This document shows positions 22,723-33,094 of a DNA stretch of 64,000 bases, one piece after another (within the stretch, counting starts at the first letter, position 1; every line of letters begins with the position of its first letter). Below the pieces are notes generated by a model. That model worked only from the letters and a program-made list of their open reading frames with translations, did not search any database and was not told the DNA's origin. Source of the stretch: Gonatopus flavifemur (taxonomy: Eukaryota > Arthropoda > Insecta > Hymenoptera > Dryinidae); the NCBI GenBank assembly GCA_018340375.1, contig JAFFJZ010000030.1, positions 682,001 through 746,000 of the forward strand, given 5' to 3'. The position numbers and the translations under genes were made by a program.

Positions 22723-23363
22723 CCAATAAACACATACACGTTATTTCAACGTTGAAAGAACGTTAGACTGTCAAACGGACGTAAGTCGTTGATTTCATAA
22801 CGTTAATTTTTAGTTGAAATTTGATAGGGAAATAGACGACCAGGGATTACGTTTTGATGACGTGTAATTTAAACTAATATTCAAAAATAACCATCAAACG
22901 ACGTCCGCAAAAAACGTGTTTTGAACGGATTTGAATCACGCGTTTAAAATGTGTTTATAACACCTTGTGTTTGAACTTCGATTGAAGATATTCTGCTAAA
23001 AATGTCGAACGAAACCGAACAATGGTTAAAATTTCAACAAAGAGCACTTGAGATAGTAAATAGTGTGGCATACTTTCCAAATTCTGTCATACTCAGAAAT
23101 ACTATTGTTCTTGATATTGAATGAAAAGTTTTCAAAATAATTTGTTGGATTCAATTCACGTTTTAGAACCATCATTACGACACGTCAATATTTGACGTCT
23201 TTGAAACGATGTTTAAACCGTTGATATGACGTTATTTTATGGTTGGAAAACACGTGACCTGCCGCGACATTTTTACGTTAAATCAACGCAAGAATATTAC
23301 TAATTCACAACGTGTGGTTATTGACTGTTTTTGACGTTTTTAAAACGTGCATGTGTTTACTGG
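22723..23363. mobile_element. ACGT-rich MITE splitting the zinc-finger gene
   Basis: CCAATAAACACATACACGTT at the left is matched by an inverted GTGCATGTGTTTACTGG at the right. The 641 bp between are dotted with ACGT words and have no long frame. The exact ends and target duplication are uncertain, because the left frame reads on in-frame for about 14 residues. An open stretch MSNETEQWLKFQQRALEIVN at 23002 lies inside and was not recognised. Confidence 0.55.
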
Positions 23364-23399
23364 TAACTGGCCAAATGATTCCTCCGAATTCAGTTTTGC

Positions 23400-23985
23400 A
23401 AACATTTTTTTCAATTACCCAATGTTTTTGACGGTACTTACTCTTATTATTCTGAATTACTCGAAAATTGTGATACAATTTCCAATACTGTACAAACTAC
23501 AATGTGGAAAAGTATGATGGAAAGTGCTCCTGGCTCATTAATTTATCCGTTATGGGTGTACGAAGATGCCTTTGAATCAGGGAATGCATTGGGTCCAAAT
23601 GCTGGAAAGCATAAGATTAATGGGGTTTACGCCTCAGTTGGTTGTCTTCCACCGGAGGAGCATAGGTCAAAATTGAATGATATTTGTCTATTGCAATTGT
23701 ACCATGCTTCAGATTTAAACGACTTTAGCAGGCAAGAAATTTTTGCAAAATTAATCGCACTTCTGAATGAATTATACTTCGAAAGTATAACAATGGTATT
23801 GAATGACAACCGACGTACGACTACCCGTTTTCAAGTAGTTTTGATTGAAGGTGATAACTTGGATCTTAACGGCCTTTTAGGATTCATTGAGAGTTTTTCC
23901 GGTAATTTTTTTGCAGATTTTGTAAACTACACAAATCTGAGGCAAGAGAACTTTGCATACAAGTTGATGAAAAACTACACTGTTG
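23400..23985 (+). pseudogene. C-terminal part of the module copy 2 zinc-finger protein, with GDN motif
   Basis: A frame opens after TTCAG near 23397 and reads FFQLPNVFDGTYSYYSELLE, then PLWVYEDAFESGNALGPNAG, GCLPPEEHRSKLNDI and VVLIEGDNLDLNGLLGFIESFSGNFF. The expected CRFCK motif is in another frame. A run of seven T at 23906-23912 would need eight to read FFCRFCKLHKSEARELC. So a one-base loss in a homopolymer breaks the frame, whether by mutation or sequencing error. The end is overrun by a palindromic repeat from about 23978. The blocks are those of a known multi-copy family; whether the acidic residues are catalytic is unknown. Confidence 0.6.
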
Positions 23986-24248
23986 GAAAAGTCTGTCTTA
24001 GACTTAACAGTACTATTTTGAAGTTTTTTACATAAACATTTGATTAAATTTCATACGGAAGTTTGTATGAAATTTCATATTTTCATATTAAATTTCATGT
24101 TTTCATATTAAATTCAATAATCGTTCTTAAATTTAATATGGAAATATGAAATTTCATGAAAAATTTCGTATGAAATTTAATAAAATGTTTATGTAAAAAA
24201 CTTTATAATATTATTGTTAAGTTTAAGACAGATTTTTCCAAGTGTAAG
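23978..24248. repeat. Palindromic repeat ending the zinc-finger gene
   Basis: ACACTGTTGGAAAAGTCTG at the left returns inverted as CAGATTTTTCCAAGTGT at the right. The arms are about 120 bp, centred near 24112. Probably a foldback MITE. Confidence 0.7.
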
Positions 24249-24349
24249 AAACGAAAAAAATTATGAGGAAGATTTAATAAAAAATGAAAGTAGTAAAAGT
24301 GGCATAAAAGAGAATGGCATTTTTCATGAACTGGAGATAAAATAGCATA

Positions 24350-24465
24350 CACACCTCGGGCAGTAAAAGGAAAGGCTAAGATCACATGTTTGTCGGGCTC
24401 GGCTTCGCCTCGGCCGACAATTACTTGTGATCTTAGCCATTTCTTATGTGACTGCCCTCGGTGTG
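24350..24465. mobile_element. 116-bp hairpin MITE with TA flanks
   Basis: CACACCTCGGGCAGT and ACTGCCCTCGGTGTG form the ends, flanked by TA at 24348-24349 and 24466-24467. Nearly the whole element folds on itself around a GC-rich loop (GGGCTCGGCTTCGCCTCGG). Confidence 0.8.
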
Positions 24466-24467
24466 TA

Positions 24468-25505
24468 ATATACTATTGATTCAAAGAAATTCGTTAGTTC
24501 AATAGTGCGAAATAGATATTTATGAATATCATCATGGAAAGAACAAATTCATCCGCATTGGAGAACATTTATTTCAGTCAAATGAATTGACTTTCCATTG
24601 AACAAAGAATAATTCAAGTGAAATGAAATGTTCATTTCACCCAATTGGAATAATATATTGATTTGAATAAAAAAATACTTCCTTTTTGTTGACAGGAAAG
24701 AACCCAAGCAGCAGAAGAGGTTAGAAATACTGAGAGCGTGTTTGGAAAATCCTACGAACATGCGTAGAACCTCCAAATGAGACTGTTTCGAATAATTATG
24801 TGCTATGCACCTCCATAGAATATCTTAACGAATTTATCCAAAAAAGTCTCATTCTCACATCCCTTTCACATTCATAGAGTCACCATAGTGTAGACATCAG
24901 TTTGAAAGGACCGCCTTGACGTTGCATATTTCGGGCCTTAGGTTGGCAATTTCCTTGAACGCCACCTGTTATAGTATTAGAATAAGGAATTAACTGCGAT
25001 GCGCGGAAAAGCAAGGCAGAAGCTTCTCTCCGTGCGACGTATCGACACGTATAGGCACGTACGTGTGCCGGTTGATATAGAAAACGTGGTCGCGACAAAT
25101 ACGTATAAAGAAATAATCTAATTAAAGTGTACCGTGTCTCAGTTTATAAGAATCTAAGTGGTTCACTTTGTGTATATGTGTATGTTGAGCGTAATCCTGC
25201 TTGTGCACAGGAAAATTCTTTAATATTGATTACAAAGATCCTCGTAAATTGTTTAATCTAGTATGACGCGATATGTCGAATGAGTGTGGAATTCGTAAAG
25301 CGTATTAATCACCTGTACTCCGCGTTCATAAAATTGAAAGCAAATTAATAAATTTATGCCCTCAAATTATAAAAAGTGCAATAACCGTTTATTTAACCCA
25401 CAAAAAGTCTACAATAGCATATTTGAGAAGTTCTTGTGCTACTTGGGAATGTATTCATAAATAGAGCTATTTGTTTCTTAAAGTATGACCCGATAGAAAA
25501 AAGAC
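24468..25505. other. Unassigned sequence
   Basis: About 1 kb with no recognised gene. It has locally higher GC near 24950-25090 with no repeat or coding match that I can name. Confidence 0.4.
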
Positions 25506-25990
25506 AATTGAGCCCACGGGAAGCATAACCGACCATGCGTTCGAGAAGCGGTAAAAGTATTGTCCAGGGCGCCACGTAAAGGTTCGAAAAAAAAATCGGA
25601 ATTTTGAAAATCTAAAAATATTGGGTGATAGGGCTTGAAAAATCAATCTGAGTCTCCCTTTACAATTTTGTTCTATGATCGATAGTTTTCAAGAAAAAAA
25701 ATGAAAAGCACCTATTTTTTTGAATCGAAAATCAATGTTTTTCAACGTTAAACTCGTCGTAACTCGGCCATTTTTTCATGTATCGTAATGAATCTTGCGT
25801 AATCCGATTCGTAAGACTTTCCCGATGACGTATATGTTGGAAAAATTTGTGAAAGTTAATCAAAAATTATGAATTCCTTAATCCGAAGTGAAAACCATGT
25901 TTTTCATGCTTTGCGTTGAAAAAGTGTCGGGAGAAGTATGAGCTAGAAGAAACTTCCAGTGACAAAGTTGTTCGTTAGTGTATGGAGAAA

Positions 25991-26121
25991 CCCTGGTAAA
26001 AATGAAGTGTAACAAAATACATTTGCGATGCATTCCACGGCGCGAAACAGCACTCCGGGTACATTCGGATGAACCTCGCATTGCACTGTAACTACAGTGT
26101 AACACTTTATTTTCACCAGGG
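25991..26121. mobile_element. 131-bp CCC...GGG MITE in the left arm of element C
   Basis: CCCTGGTAAAAATGAAGTGTAAC at the left end mirrors GTTACACTTTATTTTCACCAGGG at the right. AA flanks it on both sides, and the empty site GAGAAACTTTG is seen in the related fragment near 7930. Confidence 0.85.
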
Positions 26122-27517
26122 AACTTTGTAGAAATTTTCAGATCGATTGAACTATTAGTTTTGAAAATACAGCGATTTCAATATGAACGCGCAACGAGAA
26201 TTTTTAATCATTTCGCGTTGTGTTACCGGCTGAATATTGGAATCCATAGGAAAGATTGTATTAATTTGATTTTTCAATGCGTGTTTATGTTTTTTGAGTT
26301 AGGGAAACCGAATATTGAACTATGTTGGCAAGAGTCGTTATTTGTTTTCTTTACAAATAAATTCATTGTTTATAATGTTTTCATGGATGAACCATTCACT
26401 TTGAAGAAAAATTGTCCTTCGAACAAAAGAGGTTCCTTTATTCTATGAAACAAAAAACTTTGTACACATTATTTTTCACAGAATAAGAAAAGTTTTGTTG
26501 AAATAATTTTTCCATAAAACCAATATTTTGGATGTGGAATCGTTTCAAATAAATAAAATTTACGATTACTCAGCCAAAACCGTTCGAAATTCTTTGAAAA
26601 TTTGCATACATATTCTGTATGTATTGAAAAAGTCATTGATTTGGTTATAACGATGGTGATATTAAGTATATTATTCAATCATGTTTAATAATAAATTTAT
26701 ACTAACCACAACCGTGCTGTGCCATTTCATGGAGAAAAAGTATCAAGGAAACTTCCAAGTTCGTAAAATTTCAAGCGGCAAATTTGTTCTTTCATCTTTT
26801 AAGAGGTTTTGTACGAAACTTGAAATTATCCTGTAAAAAATGTAGAAGATATTGAACAAAGCGTTAGCTCCGTGTCTGGGAGCAGTATCACATGGAAAGT
26901 ATACGCAACAAAATTGGCACAGCACGATTTTGATTAGTATAAATTCATTATTGAACATGATTGAATAATATACTTAATATTCCCATCTTTATAAACAAAT
27001 CAATGACTTTTTCAATGCATACAGAATATGTACACAAATTTTCAAAGAATTTCGAACGGTTTTGGCTGAGTAATCGTAAATTTTATTTATTTCAAACGAT
27101 TTCACATCCAAAATATTGTTTTTATGGAAAAATTATTTCAACAAAACTTTTCTTATTCTGTGAAAAAAAATGTGTACAAAGTTTTTTGTTTCATAGAATA
27201 AAGGAACCTCTTTTGTTCGAAGGACAATTTTTCTTCAAAGTGAATGGTTTATCCATAAAAACATTATAAACAATGAATTTATTTGTAAAGAAAACAAATA
27301 ACGACTCTTGCCAACATAGTTCAATATTCGGTTTCCCTAACTCAAAAAACATAAACACGCATTGAAAAATCAAATTAATACAATCTTTCCTATGGACTCC
27401 AATATTCAGCCGGTAACACAACGCGAAATGATTAAAAATTCTCGTTGCGCGTTCATATTGAAATCGCTGTATTTTCAAAACTAATAGTTCAATGGATCTG
27501 AAAATTTCTACAAAGTT

Positions 27518-27648
27518 CCCTGGTGAAAATAAAGTGTTACACTGTAGTTACAGTGCAATGCGAGGTTCATCCGAATGTACCCGGAGTGCTGTTTCGCGCC
27601 GTGGAATGCATCGCAAATGTATTTTGTTACACTTCATTTTTACCAGGG
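27518..27648. mobile_element. Inverted copy of the 131-bp MITE in the right arm of element C
   Basis: Same length and sequence as 25991-26121 but reverse-complemented, at the mirror position of the palindrome. Confidence 0.85.
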
Positions 27649-27756
27649 TTTCTCCATACACTAACGAACAACTTTGTCACTGGAAGTTTCTTCTAGCTCA
27701 TACTTCTAGAGGTGTGTAATTTTTCACGACAAACGCTCTGCAATATGGATGAAAAT

Positions 27757-28805
27757 TCACCGTATCAAATGTTCGATATTTGCACCGTTGACCTGTTGGC
27801 ATAACCTAATTCGTCTCTGAAAATGTGGTTTTAACGACAAAAGCACATGACGTGGAATTGTTCGGCATATAGTTCGTATTCGGCGTTTCATGTCATCTCT
27901 GGTCGTTGGTGGTCTTTCATAAACTACATCTTTGATGAAACCCCATAAGTAAAAATTCAAAGGGGTAAGATCCGGAGACCTAGCCGGCCAGGCAATATAT
28001 CCACCGCGACCAATCCATCTGTGTGGGTGAGATGTGTTTAAGAAATTTCTGACAAATGCAGCGTTATGGGGTGGTGCCCCATCATGTTGAAGCCACATCC
28101 TGTTCCGTGTGTAGAGATCAACATCTTCCAACATCCTTGGTAATTTGTCCCGGATCAATTCCAGATAATTTTCCTCCCTAACAGTATGTTGGAAGAAATA
28201 AGGATCAATGATCTGACCATTCAAAATCCCACACCACACATTCAGAGTCCAGCGATGTTTATTGTCAACTTGTCGATGCCATCTGGAATTTTCAATTGAT
28301 CAATAATGACAATTATGTCTGTTCATAACACCGTTACTGCGAAATGTTGCCTCATCACTGAACATCACGTAATTGAAAAAACCAGGCGGTTGCTCCGAGG
28401 CCCATTGACCGAATTCAACCCTACGTCTAAGATCATCTTCACTTAATGCTTGCACGAATGTAATGTGGTAAGGATGATATTTACCAGATCTTAGTATGCG
28501 GTGTGCCGTTGATCTTGGGATACCTAATTGGTGCTGGATTTTCTGGTACTAACGTGAGGATTCAGGTGCACCATTCCTAAAACGGCTACTGAGCGTGCAT
28601 CCATACGATTTCCATCATAACGCCTTCTGACTCGTGGGATATTCATTCTTCTAACTCGTCTTTCTATTCAGCGTATCGCCTGAAGTGAAGGCTGGCGTCT
28701 ATTTGGATACCTCTCTCCATACAATCTGGATGCTGCACCGTAATTACGTCGAGATTCTCCTAGTATCAGGAGAATATCAAGTATTTCACCCCAAGGATAA
28801 TCCAT
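27757..28805 (-). pseudogene. DD41D-type transposase, broken, third Asp changed to Asn
   Basis: Starting at an ATG at 28805 the reading is MDYPWGEILDILLILGESRR, then LGIPRSTAHRILRSGKYHPY, VMFSDEATFRSNGVMNRHN, LQHDGAPPHNAAFVRNF and ARSPDLTPLNFYLWG. Premature stops occur near 28675 and 28300, and a frameshift near 28560. The intact relative at 39153 has TPLDFYLWG where this copy has TPLNFYLWG, so the third catalytic Asp is Asn. Length matches the family. No element ends were found, and the piggyBac insertion lies just upstream of its 5' end. Confidence 0.85.
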
Positions 28806-29099
28806 GGTATTCAGACCTTCACAACACTGATCAAAGATCTTCTTCAAGTTTGAATCGTATATCGAAAAGAATTTGTGAATGAATGGAGGATATTAAACAT
28901 TCCGTTTCACTTATGTTTGTGAACAATGCTCTAGTATGAACTTTCTTGTTCATGATGAACACAAGTATTGTTGTGTACTTGTGTTTGGCAACAATTCACA
29001 GTAAGCAATGATTGATTGATTTTCCTGATGCGCTCTTGTTTTTCTGTATTTGTTAACCCTTTGCGGCATACGTTTTTCAGATGAACGGTTTTCCATGAA

Positions 29100-30040
29100 A
29101 CTTGGTATATATGGGTTTTTGAGGTTGCTGATTACGAATCTGGACTCAGATTTGCAAAATTCAAGATGGCGGATTCAAGATGGCGGCAAAAAATTTTGAA
29201 ATATGGTGGATTTCGCTGGAACTCAAGTGTCGGGGATTTTTCGGGTCGCTGATTACGAATCTGGACTCAGATTTCCAAAATTCAACATGTCGGATTCAAT
29301 ATGGCGGTGGAGAATTTTGAAAATTGCGGAATTCTGCTAGAACTCATGTCTCGGGGATTTTTCGGGTTGCTGATTACGAATCTGAACGCAGATTTGCAAA
29401 ATTCAAGATGGCAGTTTCAAGATAGCGGCGAAAGATTTTAAAAATTGGGGGATTTTGCTGAAACTTACGTGTCGGGGATTTTCCGGGTTGCTGATTACGA
29501 ATCTGAACGCAGATTGGCAAAATTCCAGATGGCGGATTCAAGATGACGGCGAGAAATTTTAAAAATTGGGGGATTCCGCTGAAACTTACGTGTCGGGGAT
29601 TTTTCGGGTCGCTGATTACGAATCTGAACTCAGATTTCCAAAATTCAAAATGGCGGATTCGATATGGCGGCGGAAAATTAGAAAAATCGTGGAATATCGC
29701 TGAAACTTGCATGTCAGGGGTTTTTGGGTCGCTGATTACGAATCTAGACACAGATTTTCTAAATTGAAAATGGAGGATTCGTGATGGCGACGGAAAATTT
29801 GGAAAATTGCGGAATCCCGCTGAAAAATACGTGTCAGGGATTTTTCAGGTCGCCAATTACGAATCTGAACCAGATTTTGAAAATTCGAAATGTCAGATTC
29901 AAGGTGGTGACGGAAAATTTTGAAAATCGTGTAATCATGCTGAACTTCATGCACGGAGGAGCTTTCGGTTCGTTGATTGCGAATTCAAACTTGAATTTCC
30001 AAAATTCAAAGAGCAAATCTGGATGGCGTTAGAAAACTTG
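29100..30040. repeat. 120/121-bp minisatellite, 8 units, inside the piggyBac
   Basis: GCTGATTACGAATCTG recurs at 29127, 29248, 29369, 29490, 29611 and 29731, and in altered form at 29851 and 29972. Units share GTCGGGGATTTTTCGGG and ATGGCGG blocks. It lies between the left terminus and the transposase 3' end. Confidence 0.92.
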
Positions 30041-30596
30041 GGAAACCGGGATTTTGCAAAAGCTTGTAAACTCATTGTTTTTGAATCAATCACCGTAGAC
30101 CAACTTCTTTTTTCTGGAATCCAATATTTTTCATTCGAATGATGAACAAGGAGTAAAAGAAATGAACATTTGAAGATCGAACAATTAAAAAAGAGGAATT
30201 TATTTATCAATCATTTAGATAACCTTTTTTTCCGACAATGAATTCTCATAGATTTAGGCTTCAATGAAAGTCACCGCGTTTGGTTGATTCCAGAGACACG
30301 AACGTGGACGTAGCGGCAATTGTCTCCATTTTTTTTTGTTTTTCAATTTTTTTTAAATGTTTTGATTTTTAATTTTTTTGATTTTGTATTTTTTAATTTT
30401 TTTTATTCCGTATTCTTTTTTCATTTCGTATTCTTATATTTCTCTTATTTATTCAAAATTTCTCAATTTTTCATCAACAATTTTTCAATCATTTCTCATT
30501 TTCAACTCTTCAGTTTCTATCGTTTTCTTTATAGCATAATGTTTTACAATTTTGTGTTTCCAATTTTATGGTTCTACAATTCATATATAAGAATGT

Positions 30597-32631
30597 TCAT
30601 GCATGGTCATTTCGAAAACAATTTTTATCATGTTTTATGCACGATGGCACATTGCAAGTACTGCAGGTATATGAAGTCCTGCAAGGTTGACTCTTTGTAC
30701 TACAAAAAGCACAACGTCTTGGAACGCTCACACATACGGGCATATGACATGATTGAGATCGTCTTGTCTCAATAGATACTGTAGGTTTTCTGACTACGTT
30801 TGATGGAGATGTTTTTTGACATTTTCTTCCCGTAGGTGTAGGTAAACGATGGCTTGCCAATTGATCTACTGAAAATAACCTGAATTCTTTTGATGCCATT
30901 GGATGTGCTAGATTTCTGGTATTGTAAATAATCAATGCATTTATAATGGCTAGCTCCAAAAAATGCCAAAATATGCGGTGCCACCATTTTTTTGATTTCC
31001 TATCAATTTTGTAAGTTGATATTAGGTGATCAGATCTATCAACATATCCCATATTTTCATGATAGTCAGAGCACATAACTGGGCAAGTTACTTGTTTTAG
31101 AGAACCATCTTTTTGTGTACGATTTGTCACAGTAACCTCACGAGGATCATGATAGTTGGATAAAAAGAAAACAGCTTTTTCATCCATCCACTTGACCCAG
31201 CTAATTCCAGCACCACAAGTACGGTATTCATACTGCCCATGCGCCATTTTTTTATCAGGAATAATGCTTTTTGGTAAACTCTTTCTGTTGGAACGAACAG
31301 TTCCACAAGCAAACACTTTATCTTTTTTCAAATCTATCATAAGATCAAGACCGGTAAAAAAATTATCGAAAAATACATGATGATTTTTTCCTACCACGAT
31401 GTAAGAAGAATAGGTGTGTTATCTTCCCTGTCGGTGTGAACATTTTTTGATGCAGGCTTTGTCCTAGTTCCAATTTTGCCACCAGTTGGCGAAAGTGTCG
31501 TGAAGGCCAGATAAATTTCGATTTTTTTAAAATCAAATCAAGTTTAAATGAAAAATAACTTCCCTCTGTAAATGTTATGTCTCATAATACGATTTTAATT
31601 TCTGTCTTGATCAATTTGGATTAGTACTTCTAACATCTAATTTGAATTCACCGCTTTTTTGGCCTCAGCTACTCGAATTTCGTAGTGGCAAAATCAAGAA
31701 CTAGGACAGAAAAATCTCACAACACATACAAAAGATAACACACCTATTCTTCTTACATCGTGTTTCCTACTAAGTTACGCGTCAAATCTTTCACTACTCG
31801 GGCACCCAATTGCTTTTCAGCACTTTCAGCTTTACCTGTGTATACCTGAAACTCGCACACGTATCGCGATGCATCTGCGCGAGTCCAAACTTTGTATCCA
31901 CGTTTTATGGGCTTGTTCGGCATGTACTGCTTCAAACTGCTACGGCCTTTGAACTTGATCATGGATTCATCAATAGATTGGTTTTGGCTGGGTTTCCAGC
32001 AATTCTTGAAAGTTTCGGATAATTTATCTAAGAATGGTCTTAGCTTATACAATTCATCATAATTTTCATCTCCTTTTCTCGGTTCTTGACTGTTATCAGC
32101 CATGTGTAAATGACTCAGAAGAAATCCAAACCTATTAACCGTCATCAATTTGCATATAAATGGATCATTCAATTTTGGATCTGTCGACCAATAATCGCGG
32201 TAAGAGGGGGATCTTTTCACGCCCATCAATATATTTATAGTGAAAAACACTAGTAATTCCTCTTTGGTTATTGAATCAGCTTCAGTTTTTTTCTGTCTCA
32301 AGTACAGGTTTGTTTGTTCAACAATTAAATCTAAAAGTTCATGGGGGAACAGACATAAAAATATGTCTAAAGGTGTGGTAACATCATCTGTAATATTTGG
32401 ACCGAAAGTTTCAGTATATGGGGAATCATCTTGGGTTTTTCTTTTTTCCGCTCACATAAAATCATTATCATTGAATTCTATGTTATCATCATCAAAACTT
32501 TCTGAGTCAGGATAATCTTCAGAAAGATTTCTTTCACCATCACATTCAGTATAATCATTCTCAATATCATCATCATCACACAACCCATCGATAGATTCAG
32601 CATCACTGGGAATATCAGTTATTTCATCCAT
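30597..32631 (-). pseudogene. piggyBac transposase, split by a MITE and one TGA
   Basis: ATG at 32631 opens an acidic N-terminus (MDEITDIPSDAESIDG). The frame then passes an in-frame TGA at 32452-32454 and continues PNITDDVTTPLDIFLCLFPH, IDESMIKFKGRSSLKQYMPN, HHVFFDNFFTG and YVDRSDHLISTYKIDRKSKK. It ends with a cysteine-rich RING-like tail (CAFC, CSTC, CIKHDKNC). The aspartates expected in IDES, FDNFFTG and VDRSDH are present. A 368-bp MITE interrupts LVGKNHH; without it and one 8-bp duplication the gene is 553 codons including stop and the TGA. One point change plus the MITE are the only visible lesions, so inactivation looks recent. Confidence 0.9.
31395..31762. mobile_element. 368-bp MITE with 31-bp inverted ends and 8-bp duplication, inside the piggyBac transposase
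   Basis: CACGATGTAAGAAGAATAGG opens a 31-bp terminal repeat matched exactly at the right end, and TTTCCTAC flanks it at 31387-31394 and 31763-31770. A 31-bp terminus beginning CA[CT]GATG with an 8-bp duplication recalls P elements; hAT is the other option. Confidence 0.92.
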
Positions 32632-33094
32632 ATTTCAAAGTTATATGAAGTGATATGTCTTGTGCACCAAATATAAGTGATGGATGAACTTCAGTCGTTT
32701 CCACGACTGATGGAGAAGAATGCCTTTTCACACAAAAATTTGCGGAAGACAGTTTTTCACAATCCGGTTAGCCTGCCACACAAACGCGATCTTTAACACG
32801 GATAAGTTGTCTTTACTCAATATTAAATAACAATAGACATATCTCAGTCAATACTCATATGTACTACAATAATTAATATTTTGATTATAGATACAAAAAA
32901 CTAGTTGCGGAGTAGCGATGAAAACCCTAAGTCTATCATGCGTATAAAATCAATTTTGAGTGGTAAAGCTTCAAATAAATATTATAATGGTATTTTGCAC
33001 AAAAATAATAATATTTTGGAATATTTGTATGGATTGAGAAATCTGTACATATTATTATTTTTGCGTGAGTAATTTACGTCCCAGATAGCACAAG

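Larger units (their letters stand above)
25506..27700. mobile_element. Palindromic element C, copy 2, right end lost
   Basis: The left start AATTGAGCCC matches copy 3 at 43329. From about 25980 the sequence returns as reverse complement from 27700 back to 26960, with the centre near 26820. Both arms carry the same 131-bp MITE. The right outer arm stops near 27700, next to a broken DD41D transposase. There is no long coding frame; the arms give only repeated short frames. Confidence 0.75.

Noticed and set aside
24350..24465. Rho-independent terminator-like hairpin
   Set aside because: The setting is eukaryotic, and inverted ends with TA on both sides make it a small MITE.
26161..27478. Two identical 95-residue frames facing each other
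   Set aside because: They are mirror readings of the arms of palindromic element C and share no known protein pattern.
29057..29069. CCC start of the piggyBac as a member of the CCC...GGG 2-bp group
   Set aside because: The flanks are TTAA on both sides and the transposase is piggyBac, so the shared CCC is coincidental.
29374..30032. Frames with repeated ITNL/FVISDPK peptides on both strands
   Set aside because: They are translations of the 120/121-bp minisatellite and are open in opposite directions.
30320..30775. Phe-rich 151-residue plus-strand frame
   Set aside because: It consists of T-rich low complexity and the antisense of the piggyBac cysteine-rich tail.
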